This document shows, piece after piece, positions 1 through 9,754 of a stretch of DNA of 64,000 nucleotides. The stretch is from JBBQVK01 sp038211735 (GTDB lineage Bacteria > Patescibacteriota > Gracilibacteria > Absconditabacterales > Absconditicoccaceae). The translations under genes were made by a program, and so were the position numbers. The number at the start of each line of letters is the position of its first letter. Position 1 is the stretch's first letter. Location of the stretch: NCBI GenBank assembly GCA_038211735.1, contig JBBQVK010000001.1:372001-436000 (forward strand), in the 5' to 3' direction. The notes beneath the pieces were generated by a model. The model made no database searches and was not told the origin of the DNA. It saw only the letters and a program-made list of their open reading frames with translations.

Positions 1-909
1 CATCTCTACTTACATCCTGGAGCTGAACTTATCCAGAAAGCATGAGGGCTTCATAGATTTCAAAATCGAGATCGTTTAATTTTGACTGACAGTGGATGAT
101 TTCAGGTCTTTAGTTTATGATTAAGTAAGTCTGGAAAATCACTCGTAAAATTAGGAAACGAATGAGTAGAATTTAAATCTCCTTACGATGGAAGCACACA
201 TATATTTACTCCAACCTGAGTCGTAGATATTCAACGCATGTTATGATCCGATATTATGATGATGTTAGACGTTTGTTCTCCAGTAGTAGAAATTAGCAAA
301 GAGCAAGTAGCGGAACATATGGCCCTTACCCATCAACGAGCTAAACAACAGTACGATCATCATCAAGCAGCGTATGATAAGCATCGCTGAGTCTTATTTC
401 CTATTGTCCAGTGATGACTATATCCTGACCTTAGAGAACAGTCGGCGACCTATCTAAGCCAGTTTGCGACAGATTGAATAGCAATAGGCGGACTCAGTGT
501 AGGAGAGACCAAAGAAGAGATGTATCAAGTGTTAGGAGACCTCAATAAAAATCTCCCCGATCATTTACCTAGATATCTTATGGGAGTTGGAACGCCAGAA
601 GATCTACGCGCAGCGATAGAACATGGAATCGACATGTTTGACTGTGTGATGCCTACCAGAATTGGAAGACACGGAAGCGCTTTTACAGCTCAAGGAACAA
701 TTAAAATTAGTAATGCTATCTACTACGATGACTTCAGTCCGTTAGAACCTACGTGCAAATGTCATACATGTATCCACTTCACAAAAGCGTATCTGCATCA
801 TCTTCACAAAGAAGGCGAAATGATGGCTGCTAGTCTTCTTTCTCTACACAATATCGCTTACCTGCATGCGACAGTCGAGCAGATAAAACAGGAAATACTC
901 CAAAGTTAA
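1..909 (+). CDS. tgt: Queuine tRNA-ribosyltransferase (5' end outside window)
   Basis: Tgt swaps guanine at position 34 of GUN-anticodon tRNAs for a queuine precursor. Reading frame 1 with UGA as Gly gives an unbroken protein. It has the substrate-binding motif TDSGGFQ (second Gly is UGA), an IVQGG motif whose two glycines are both UGA, GGLSVGE, MGVGTPEDL, and the C-terminal zinc site C-x-C-x2-C followed by a distant His (CKCHTC near 755-770). The gene ends in TAA. The N-terminal fifth or so lies before the window. The in-frame UGAs at conserved glycines are among the clearest evidence for code 25 here. Identity is very secure. Confidence 0.97.
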
Positions 910-1020
910 TAAAGTCAAGTATTTTCTTCGTGCAAAAACCACTAATTTTGCTATATATCTAATACAGATTACTCTTACAAGTACGTGAATTGTACTTTAT
1001 TTGTATATTTCCTACAAATT

Positions 1021-1917
1021 ATGGGTGAAAAGACAGACAAGCAAGCAGAGAAAATCATTCAGCAACTTGAAAAAGAACAGTTACTCAATGAGCTAAAAAC
1101 TACTCTACAAGATCTCGGACGTATACCACGTCTTGTGATGGCTCCTGTAGTTTTGTATGTTTCTCAAAAATATGATAATATCCCTGCAGAACGCAAAGAG
1201 TATCTACGTAAAATAATTTCTAATCTTAAAGACAAAGGAACTGATGGATTACACGAACTAAAGAACCGATTTAGCGACCTTATCGATAAAGGAACATCTA
1301 AAGGAAAAGCTGGAGTAGAAAAACTTGCAGATAAAGCGAAAACTTCTTGAAAGCAAGTATTAGCTGAGGCAAAAGAAAAATGAAAAGCGAAAGGAGAGGA
1401 AATAGCCAAGGCTGCAGTAAAAAAAGCTGGCTCACTAGAAAAGAGTGGGAAGAGCTTAGCTACAAAAGGTCTTGAAAAGGCATCATCCGCTACCAAAAAA
1501 GCATGAGCATCTGCTAAGGAATCCCTCAATAAAAAGATTGCTACCTCTACCAAACCAGTTAAAGCAGTAAAGAAAACCGTCAAGAAGGCTGTCAAAAAGG
1601 TTGCTCCAAAGAAAGCGTCTACCCCAAAGGTAACTGCAAAAAAAACGGCTACCCCAAAGATAACTGCAAAGAAAAAATATAGCTCAAAGATTGCTAAAAA
1701 GGCTGCTCCACTGAAGAAATCTAGCCCGAAGGCAACTAAAAAGAGTCAGCCTAAGAAAGTAGTCAAAAAGATCGTTCCTAAGAAAATAACTACCTCAAAG
1801 ACTACTAAGAAAGCACCAAAAAAGATCGCTACTAAGAAATCTCCATCTAAAAAAGGGAAAGCTACTGGAGGAAAAGGCAAGAAGAAAGCAAAAAAAGCAG
1901 GAAACAAAGGGAAATAG
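1021..1917 (+). CDS. Histone H1-like Lys/Ala-rich DNA-binding protein
   Basis: This 298-residue protein has an ordinary helical N-terminal third (about residues 1-105) and a long, extremely basic tail of Lys-Ala-Pro-Thr-Ser repeats such as KKAAP and TPKVTAKK. That layout resembles eukaryotic histone H1 and bacterial H1-like proteins that bind and compact DNA. The start at 1021 is chosen because the upstream GTG/ATG alternatives add a hydrophobic stretch unlike the rest. Three UGAs are read as Gly within the body and tail. The tail is low complexity and can mimic many lysine-rich proteins, so the exact family is uncertain. It follows tgt on the same strand with about 110 bases between them. 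Confidence 0.75.
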
Positions 1918-1969
1918 CATATCTTCACAGATATAGAAATTTAAGCATATTTCATGTATCTCAAAAAAA

Positions 1970-1988
1970 CCTCTCTGGAGGCTATTTT
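1970..1988 (+). terminator. Weak hairpin plus T-run after the H1-like gene
   Basis: CCTC-TCTG-GAGG is followed by CTATTTTTG, 50 bases after the H1-like stop. The short stem makes it a weak candidate terminator. A run of A on the other side would also let it work on the minus strand. Confidence 0.35.
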
Positions 1989-1989
1989 T

Positions 1990-2264
1990 GTTATAGTGTA
2001 GGTACTCTTCGCTAGGAAATTACTTGCTTAGATGAAGAGACTGCCGGAAGATGCCAGCAGTCTCACAAAATTGCGATAGAGAGTTGCACATCGTATACTT
2101 AAAAATAGAAAAAATACTAGATGACAAGCCTAAAATACAACCACAAACGTAGATTCTATAATGTCAATGGTATTATTGACATATATATATAAATATTTAT
2201 AATATTAACACTCTCAGGTGGAGAGTTATAAAAAGTGGGTCCGATGTGGGCTCATTTTTTTTAT
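1990..2264. other. Gene-free stretch with hairpins
   Basis: No convincing ORF. It holds an 8-bp perfect stem (GAGACTGC at 2037-2044 with GCAGTCTC at 2057-2064), a flanking CTCTTC/GAAGAG pairing around 2006-2039, and a CTCTC/GAGAG hairpin near 2210-2226. The region 2140-2210 is AT-rich. It may contain a small RNA or the end of the minus-strand RNA described next, but nothing is assignable. Confidence 0.3.
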
Positions 2265-2908
2265 AAAGAAAAAGGTTCCAGAAATCTGGAACCCCCTATC
2301 GCATCATTGATGATCATTACTCTCGTGAGTTTTGAATCATCTCTGACACTATTATACTTTGTAAGTCCTGGATATCTTTTGGTGTTTACACACCTCAAGA
2401 TGCTTCTAGTTGAAAGATGTAATAGGCTTTGGACGAATCCTAGGCTTCTTGGTTTCCTTCTTCTATTAGCTAGTATGGTCACTATCAGGTAGATAGCGTC
2501 TTCATGTTTGTGTTCACCCGAAGGCAATACGTAAGCATTAAGAGAAGATATAAGTCAGCTGATGAATTGATATCGCTATCATTTCAATCAAACAATTTTT
2601 GCTTAATCTCTTTAGACATACTTCCTACTTAATTCAGTTTTTACTAGATTTGCACCGGGTAGATCTGGCCGTAAGGCTGACCCTGAGATGTCTTGAGTTC
2701 TTTCAAGATCGATATTGTTATCTGCTTGTTTCATCAACACGCAAATCACATCGATTTGTTTTCCTCAGCATAACTAATCCGACACAAACAGTTTAGACTG
2801 TTTTAAGGTTAAGATTTCTTTTCCTTGCGGAATTGAACTCTTAACAGACTTACAAAATATTTTAACTTTCTCTCTACCGCTTCCTCTTTGTGAGACCGCG
2901 TTTCGTTG
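2265..2908 (-). ncRNA. Candidate large structured non-coding RNA, about 640 nt
   Basis: On the minus strand a good promoter (2916-2943) is followed, about 640 bases later, by a strong hairpin-plus-T terminator (2274-2293). In between there is no protein-like ORF. The best reading frame, at 2261-2527, is Arg-rich and runs through the terminator stem. Many local stems are visible: ACAGT/ACTGT, CTTGA/TCAAG, GGGT..GCC..GGC..ACCC, GGTGT/ACACC and CAAATC/GATTTG. I looked for RNase P P4 motifs and tmRNA ends and found none that fit. The size and density of stems recall the large ornate RNAs (OLE, GOLLD, ROOL classes), but I cannot assign a class. Confidence 0.45.
2274..2293 (-). terminator. Intrinsic terminator of the minus-strand transcript
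   Basis: A 9-bp perfect inverted repeat (GGTTCCAGA/TCTGGAACC) is followed on the minus strand by TTTTTCTTT. It closes the candidate structured RNA that starts near 2908. Confidence 0.7.
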
Positions 2909-2915
2909 TGACCTA

Positions 2916-2943
2916 CTTATAGGAAAGTCACCTAGGTGGTCAA
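2916..2943 (-). promoter_or_regulatory. Sigma70-type promoter for the candidate structured RNA
   Basis: On the minus strand TTGACC is followed after 16 bases by TATAAG. The bases before the -10 (ACTTTCC) are the same as in the promoter upstream of rpsL at 52557-52584, which also has a 16-base spacer. This supports a shared strong-promoter style. Confidence 0.5.
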
Positions 2944-3144
2944 AGGCAATATTGCATATGTTGACATACGTTGGTTAGCAAGAGAAAACGGCTTATATAA
3001 GTCGTTTATAAAATAGATACTTAATCTGCAAATATAAAACACAATATGTCAATTGTCGATCAAAAAGAATTTCCAGAGAATTTTTGGTTAAAAAAACATA
3101 TTTTCATATACTTGGATATATGACTTTAATGTGATTGAGAAAAT

Positions 3145-3741
3145 ATGGTCTATACGATAGCAGTAGATCTAGACGAAACATTGAGCAATACGATGCAAGC
3201 ATTTTTTGGTTTATATAATCGACATGTAGGTGGAAAACATTTCAAATGGGAAGATATAACAGCGTATCATATTAGTCAGATTCAATGAGTGCTCCTCACT
3301 GATGCAGAACAGAGCGCTATGACCAATAAAATGTTTTTGGAACATCCAGAACTTGTTATACCAAGAGAGTGAAGCAGAGAGCGTATTCAACAACGGTATG
3401 AAGAAGGCCATCATCTCTATGTTGTCAGCGGGAGACCATTAATATTTAAAGAGTTAACAAGCGCACGAATAGAAAAATATTTCCCGTGAGTATTTAAAGA
3501 TATATTTTTGTGTAATCATTTTTTCGGCCAGCCAGTTGAAGGGCCGGTTACTACAAAAGGAGAAATTTGCAAACGTATCGATGCACACATCATGATTGAT
3601 GACGATAAATACTACGCAGCCGATACAGCAGGTAAGGGCATTAAAACATTCCTGTTTGATAGACCTTGGAATCAAGACTTTGATGTGAGCCTCTACCCTA
3701 GTATTCAAAGGGTTTTTGGGTGGGAGGAGATTGAGTTGTAG
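3145..3741 (+). CDS. HAD-family 5'-nucleotidase/phosphatase-like protein
   Basis: This 198-residue protein begins with the HAD motif I DLDET (residues 8-12, nucleophile Asp8 and acid/base Asp10). It has VSGRP as motif II (near residue 96) and MIDDD as motif IV (near residue 152), the arrangement of small deoxyribonucleotidase/YqfW-like HAD phosphatases. Two in-frame UGAs are read as Gly. The substrate cannot be told from sequence. It stands alone on the plus strand and converges with the SbcC-like gene, whose stop lies about 70 bases downstream. Confidence 0.8.
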
Positions 3742-3813
3742 AAATAATGAGGGAAAATAGAGATCAACCTTGGCGAGAGTCTGGAAAAACGTTATATAAA
3801 TGGGTGACACATG

Positions 3814-6213
3814 TTACTGTACACCCACCTCCACCGTCTTATCCCAGATTGTCATCTCTTGAATCTGTGGAGAATGCGTAACGACATAGAATTTCATCTG
3901 TTTGGATTTTACAAACTCTTCGAGAACGTCTGCAACTTTTGCAATAGTGAAAATATCCATGCTCGTGATAGTTTCGTCTAAGAGAAGAAATTTGCTTTTC
4001 ATCAATACAGAAACAGCAAGAATCCGTGCAATTTTTATAATAGCTTTTTGTCCTCCACTGAGTGACTTCACTTCTCTCTCTCAGTGATGATCTATGACAG
4101 TTATATCAAGCTCCATCTTGTCATCGCTCGTGGTATCTGGGACAGTGAAACGAATCTCATAATCCACCATTTTAGCTAGGTTCTCATTTATAACTTGTTC
4201 GAGAACTGGCAGGAAGTCTTGTAACACAACAACCATTAACTCTTTTGAAAAGATCGTATAGAGATCTTTCGCAAGCTGTTCTTGTTCTTGCAGTTTTTTA
4301 ATAAGCAGTTGATTCTCTTTATGAACAACAATTAGATTTCCAATTTGTGCAAGTGAGTTTTGTAATAATCCCGCACCTTTTTCTACACGGATGATTTGAT
4401 CAAGGCGAAGATCTTTTACTTGGTCGCGATATTGATCGCGAAGCTCTTGTGAAGATCCTTTTCTTGCTTCAAGTTGATCAAGTTGTTCTTGTTTGGCTTC
4501 AATGGTTGCTTGGAGTTTTGCTTGTTTTTCTTTTGCAGATGCTTGTTGTTCGATTTCATGTTCGAAGGTGGTAAGTTCATTGTTTAACAATGAAATTTGC
4601 TGCTGAATCGCACTAGATACGCCAATATCTTTCTCTAGCTGTTTCCGATTTATCGCTTCAAAAAACGCAACTAAATCGTTTTTCTTTAGCTTAAAAACTT
4701 CTTCTTCGCTTTTGATTTCCAATATCTTTTTCTCCCTTTCGATTATTTTTGATCTAATATTTGAAATCTTTTTTTCAAAATTTTCTTGCTCGGAATTATC
4801 GGACTCCTTGTCTATTATCGCTTGTACATAATGACAATGTTCATGCTCTAAATCACAGTGAAATTTACTCTCCTCCTGATTTTTAAGTAACTTTTTAATA
4901 TTATCTTCATACTGCGTAATATTTTCATTGTCCTCTGTATTTCTATTTTTGAGATCAAAAACTTCCCTCTCCAATATTTTTAAATTATTGTTATATCATT
5001 CTCAATCTATCTTTAGTTTTTGTATAAGACGACCTGCAGGCTCTAGTCAGCTTATTTCATATCAGTACTTATTAAATATTTTAGGATCAAAAGTGCTCTC
5101 TATCCCCTTTTGTTGCTCTTTTAGCTCTTGTATCTGCTTTTTCAAAGCTTGAATCTTAGTCGTGTCTATTTTTTCGAGTAAAGACGAGAGTTGGTCCAAC
5201 TCACGTTTGTGAGCTACAATCTGTGTACGCAGCGCAGCAACATCACTCTCTCCTGAAGCAAGCGTCTGTTCAAGTTGGTCTAATTTACCTTGGAGTCCAG
5301 CTGCTTTGGTTTTATATGCTTCTATGTGTTCTTGTAGATGCTCAAAAAGAGTCATATCTATATCATCGATATTGAACTGGTCGATCTGCACGTTCTCTTG
5401 GATCAATCAAATATCCATGAAGAAAGATTGGTGTGCGATCTGTTTGATAATTTCCGTTATCTCTTGTGGAAGTTGATCTATAGACTGCAACGTTTCCAAT
5501 AACGTAACTATCGAACTTATAGCGTTACGAAGTTTTATAGATGACTGTTCGGTATCGCCTTTCACTTTGATAGTTGTTTGGAGTTCTTTTCTTTTGGCGC
5601 TGAGTATCTCTTTGGCATGATCTATACCAACAAGCCCAAAAAGATGTTTGAATACTTGGACTCTTTGAGCTGGTTGAAGCTCGAAGACGTTTTCTGCATC
5701 TTGCATGAGAAAATGTATGCTAAGTGCGACTTCTTGAGGCGGTAAAAGATCTGCTAAATGGTTGTCTAACTCTTTTTGGTTGGTAAACTGTATCTCTTCA
5801 AGCTGTCCTTGGACGATTTGTTTGATATCCACTCATCTCAAAATGATATCGGGATATCCAGCTTCAGTGAGTGGATCAACAGATGTTTCATCTAAATTTT
5901 TTGGTGTATACTTATACAGTCTTGATTGGGTACTTTCTCATCCTGCTTTGGTAGGTTTTAGGGTGCGCTCAATCAGTCGATATTGATCATCTTGCTCAAA
6001 CAACAAATGAATGAATCCATTATCCGACGTACGATGCAACATCTGTCTCGCAGAGTACTTATACAACGCATAGAAAGGTCCGTCAAAAAACAGGAAGCTT
6101 TTCCCTGATCAGATTGGCGCTTTAATCAAATATTTTCCAGGAAGAAAATTTACCGTTATTGTTTTATCTTTAAACGGTCAGATATTATTATAGCTGGCTG
6201 CTATGAGGTCCAT
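3814..6213 (-). CDS. SbcC/Rad50-like chromosome-maintenance ATPase
   Basis: At 799 residues it has the layout of Rad50/SbcC: an N-terminal Walker A (APIGSGKS, residues 32-39), a long coiled coil broken near the middle, and a C-terminal ABC signature (LSGGQ) plus Walker B (LLLDE). The expected CxxC zinc hook is not obvious. The mid-coil CDLEHEHC could be a divergent hook. Such proteins act with the SbcD/Mre11 nuclease in DNA-end processing, but no SbcD gene is in the window. Several UGAs are Gly, including one just after Walker A. The start at 6213 gives MDLIAASYNNIGPF, a normal family N-terminus, and overlaps the end of the YceI-like gene by 13 bases, implying co-transcription. Confidence 0.82.
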
Positions 6214-6908
6214 GTCAATCTTAAGGTAATCTCTAGATAATCACTTATGAGTTCATCATCACCATTAATTCCCCATTGTGTTCTATCAATAGCAAACTCT
6301 GCATTGATAACAACAAGATCATTTTCTACTACTACAGTAGCAGGGAAAGTAATTAATTTACTCACTCCTTTCATCGTCAATATGCCCTTTACCGTTCATT
6401 CTTTCACCTCGATAAGATCAAAAGTTGCGGTTGGGTAAGCATTAACATCAAAAAAGCTTGCTCCTTTCAGATCAGTGCCTTTTGCCGTCCCAGTTCAATC
6501 GTCTGAATGCATATTGCTCATATCCAGTGTCCATTTCCCTCATGCAACAACGTTTCCTTTGACTGATAGATCGCCATTAGATAATGGTATCGTTCCTTCA
6601 TACTGTCCTTCTGACTTCCTTATTGTCCAATCGATCGTGCTCCCTTCTTTAAGTTTAAAGATGGTGGAGTTAGTAATAACTGGTAGAATTTGTCCTCACG
6701 CATCCATAATCTCAGCTACTGGGCGTTCTGGGATATTTACCTTAGCTTCGTTTTCAATAATTTCTTCGTTAGTTTCTTCTGCTGGCACTGGAGGATTATT
6801 ATTTACCGTGTTAACAACACTCGAAGGTATTCAATTTTCCTTATATACTCGCGCTACCGCTATTACAGCGAGCAGTAAAAGTAACCAAATCCGCGTCTGT
6901 CTTCTCAT
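6201..6908 (-). CDS. YceI-like lipid-binding domain protein, membrane-anchored
   Basis: The 235-residue protein starts with a hydrophobic segment (about residues 6-20), then a Pro/Glu-rich linker. The C-terminal half carries YceI features: TAKGTDLKGASFFD, YPTATFDL, a beta-rich 'LTMKGVSK' strand and FAIDRTQWGI. YceI-like domains are lipocalin-like beta barrels that bind isoprenoid or other lipids, usually outside the cytoplasm. UGA is Gly at six or so places. The stop overlaps the SbcC-like start by 13 bases. A functional link to SbcC is not implied by the families. Confidence 0.8.
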
Positions 6909-7024
6909 GAAAGTGTAATGAAGAATAAAAGTAACCTAAGATAATTGCAGCGGATCAAAGACAACGTTTAGATAACAAAAAAGACTGTACTCAAAAAACA
7001 GATAGTTTCAAATCAAAAGCAGTG

Positions 7025-7360
7025 TTACCTAGGTGGCCTTACAGAACTAGTTTCTAGCTTTATTTTCCAACGATTTATAGAATTGTCTAGATCACTAATC
7101 TTGTCATCACTTGCTGTTCTATTTCGGTGCTCTTTACCACATACAATACAAACAAAACGAATCTTAATCTGACCATTTGCCACTTTATATTCCACAGGAA
7201 CCATCTCTCCGTTACAACTACTCTCTCTATCTCCCGGCAGTTTGTCATCTACATGCAATGACAAAAAACAGTCAGGACAATGATTCCTAGACGTACGATT
7301 AGCAGGCTCGATAACATGCCCACATCATTTACAAATGAATCACTCATTAATTTTTTTCAT
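7025..7360 (-). CDS. RNHCP-domain zinc-ribbon protein
   Basis: This 111-residue protein matches the RNHCP family. It has an N-terminal CxxC (FICKGCG, whose Gly is UGA), the name-giving RNHCPDC motif, HVDDKLPGDR, and a final CxxC (CIVCGKEH). Four Cys pairs suggest zinc binding. The molecular role of RNHCP proteins is not established, although they are often seen near RNA or translation genes. The start at 7360 puts an ATG directly before the CxxC domain. A T-run ends a possible structured RNA about 20 bases upstream of the start. Confidence 0.88.
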
Positions 7361-7379
7361 CTTTGTTTTTTGGAATTTT

Positions 7380-7725
7380 TTGCAAAAAAAAACCAAGAAG
7401 CCGTGGAGTCTCCATTCCTGCACCCCCAAACAAGATCAAGGTGGTAAGCTCGACTCCGACTAGGTCGGAGCATACCGGCTCCCAGGTACAAGGTTGATTT
7501 GAAGGAATTATAGAGAAGACTCACCTACTCCTTAGAGTAGAGATACTATACTCACAGATAAAAAGAATTCAATAGGACGGTTACAACTTTCTTAGACTAA
7601 TGAACGTGCTTTTTCTCATCAGAGTGGTCGAAGTCTCCTAAATGCACCCAATAGCACCTACATGCATTTACTCGCCTTTCAACCACTCCGATTCGCTATA
7701 TACCTGTGAGATTTCTTATTAGCTC
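7380..7725 (-). ncRNA. Candidate structured RNA or leader between folD and the RNHCP gene
   Basis: The 365 bases between folD and the RNHCP gene hold no ORF but strong folding potential on the minus strand. An 11-bp stem (GAGTGGTTGAA/TTCGACCACTC) encloses an 8-bp stem (TAAATGCA/TGCATTTA). A CTCCGAC-CTA-GTCGGAG hairpin sits inside a GGTA/TACC helix, and a T8 run at 7380-7387 follows. A motif of the form GGGTGCA, 3-6 bases, GGAGACT occurs twice. It could be an independent RNA ending at the T-run or a regulatory leader of the RNHCP gene. I could not match it to tmRNA, RNase P, SRP RNA or a known riboswitch. Confidence 0.4.
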
Positions 7726-8580
7726 TTAAATATCCTTACTAAACTGTTGAAGGGCTATTAAGTTGTGGAATAAGCATGCGACTGTCACTGGCCCAACACC
7801 GCCTGGAACTGGTGTAATACCTGCCACTGAATCTTCCAGCTCGCTCCAATCAGTATCTCCTATCGCTTTGCCACCCTCTATCCCTCGACCAACATCAATA
7901 ATATACTGATCGCGGTTTGGTCAAATAAATGTTTCATCCACCAAGTGAGTTACGCCTGTCGCTGAAATGATATAGTGTGATCTACGGCAGACTTCGCGCA
8001 TAAGGGCCTGATCGCTTTGTGCGTTAAAACATAATACAGTAGCCCCACGTTTCATCAGTTCCACTGATAGTGGTCTACCTATTAGATCGCTCTGTCCAAG
8101 CACACTTATCGTCTTACCTATAAAGTCATCGATATGATAAAAACGCAAAATTTCTAACACCGCTTTGGGTGTAGCTGGGACAAAGTTTATTTTCCCTATA
8201 GAAGAAAGTCAAAATAATATCCCACCCAGTCCATCAAGATCTTTAGAAGGAGCTACAGCGCTTAGAATAGTCGCTCTATATGACTCTAAGTGTGGAGCAA
8301 GTGGAATCTGTACCACGATTCCAATACAGTTCGCGTCACGATTACACTTTGCGATCATCTCCAACGCTTCCTCTACCTTCCAGTCTGGTCTTCCAAATAC
8401 TTGTCCATGTAACCCCAAATCGCTTGCATATAAGCACTTTTTATCGACATAGACATGCGATGCTTCGTTCTCAGAAAGCAAAAAGAAGGCAATGTATTTA
8501 CCTTGAAGGTTATTATCACTTACCCATTGTTTAGTCTCGGATTTGAGGTGGGTAACTACTGGTTTACCATAAAGAAGCAT
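7726..8580 (-). CDS. folD: Methylenetetrahydrofolate dehydrogenase/cyclohydrolase
   Basis: FolD interconverts 5,10-methylene-THF and 10-formyl-THF. The 284-residue length is normal. Visible family motifs are YVDKK (catalytic Lys), VQIPLAPH, PSKDLDGL, GQSDLIGRPLS (nucleotide-binding loop) and the C-terminal ITPVPGGVGPVT. The usual final 'VGPMT' is conservatively changed. The start at 8580 (MLLYGKPV) is preferred over a longer hydrophobic extension reaching upstream. UGA is Gly at 7921-7923 and 8206-8208. Confidence 0.95.
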
Positions 8581-8649
8581 ACGAAATATGAGAAAAAACA
8601 AAGTGTTTAATCTATACACAAATCGAAGCAAAAAAGAAGATCATTCTAA

Positions 8650-9705
8650 TTAGTTATCTTTTGCAGGTGCACAGTAAATTGATCGTAGAAAGTGATGATG
8701 CTCGCGCATAAGTTTTTCTAATGCAGGAATGAATGGAGAAAAGATCTCTTTGTATTGTTGGAAAATATTTGCCATTTCTAGACACCTACCTATATCTCTT
8801 TTTCTTCCTTCGCTAATCGCTGACATAACTTTATCAAAACAGTCTAGTATTGCATGCTCACGTACGGCTAAAAATACAATCGCATCGCTTGCGCTACGTC
8901 TAGGGTATCAAAGACTCTTGAGGAGTTTAGTTTCATGACGGTCGTAGTTTATTTTGACGCCATCTATACCTTCAGCTTGGTGCAAAATATTAATCAGCTC
9001 TCCAACTGCTCTTTGATAATATAGCTGTCCTCTCACAAAGAGCGGTTCTTTATCCCATGGATAGTCATGATACAAATAGGTCTTAAGAAACGTAGGTAGG
9101 CATTCTTCCTGACAACGCAAAAAAGAAACGTATCTTTTTAGCATAGGTAGTTCAGCGCCTCCTATTTCATACGCATCATTCATCAACGTCAAATAAATAT
9201 CATAGATCTCTGCATAATACGGATCAGGAGCTGTCTCATCTACCTCATTATCCTGTTCCTTTGCCACACAGTATTGATGGAACTGTTGAGCTGCGCTTTT
9301 GCATGACTCTTCAGTAACGGATAAAATACCAAAATACTTAGTAATTAATTCAGTAAGATCATCATATTCCATATATCACTTTTTCTTCACATAGGAGTAG
9401 TGTGCATGCGTGCGAGGCAAAGGATTTATTCCACGTACTTCGCGTAAATACAACAAGTCAAAAAGAAATTCTTTATGGGCAGCCCATCTTTCATCTTCGA
9501 TTAGGCTTGCTGGATCGCCTTCTTGGAGCACCTCATACAATATAGGGTTAACCGAATAGTGAGACGTATAGTCTTTATACTCTTCTTGAATAACATAACG
9601 TGCTGCAGGAAGCTCTTCTACTCTTGGGAAAATTAACCCTTCGATAATTTCCAACGACTTTCCATATCCATCACCTCTGAGCATTTCTGTAAAGTTTTCC
9701 GCCAT
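8650..9705 (-). CDS. Uncharacterised acidic/helical protein
   Basis: Two fragments lie in one frame and are joined through a UGA at 9376-9378, giving a 351-residue protein. It is rich in Glu, Asp, Tyr and Leu and looks mostly alpha-helical. There is no signal peptide, transmembrane segment or metal motif that I recognise. A cluster of four Cys is scattered rather than paired. It lies 70 bases upstream of folD on the same strand and starts 50 bases after the HD hydrolase stop, so it may belong to that operon. I cannot assign a function. Confidence 0.75.
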
Positions 9706-9754
9706 ATCTTTTTACAAATGATTAAATACTTCATCATTTATTATCTACGCAATA

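Noticed and set aside
2261..2527. Open reading frame of 88 codons on the minus strand
   Set aside because: It runs through the perfect terminator stem, is Arg-rich without a family pattern, and lies in a segment with many RNA-like hairpins. Treated as non-coding.
2881..3030. Plus-strand AGGAAAGTC and AACGGCTTATATAAG, which look like the first and last conserved parts of RNase P RNA
   Set aside because: They are only about 60 bases apart, whereas RNase P RNA needs some 300 between these sites. The first overlaps the -10 of a minus-strand promoter.
2931..7040. CCTAGGTGG shared between 2931 and 7028
   Set aside because: Only ten bases, one copy inside the promoter spacer and the other in the RNHCP coding end. 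Chance is enough to explain it.
7380..7725. tmRNA in the folD-RNHCP gap (TTCGAC near a GGGTGCA)
   Set aside because: No matching 3' end that pairs with the 5' part, no tag-like reading frame, and no T-loop at the right place.
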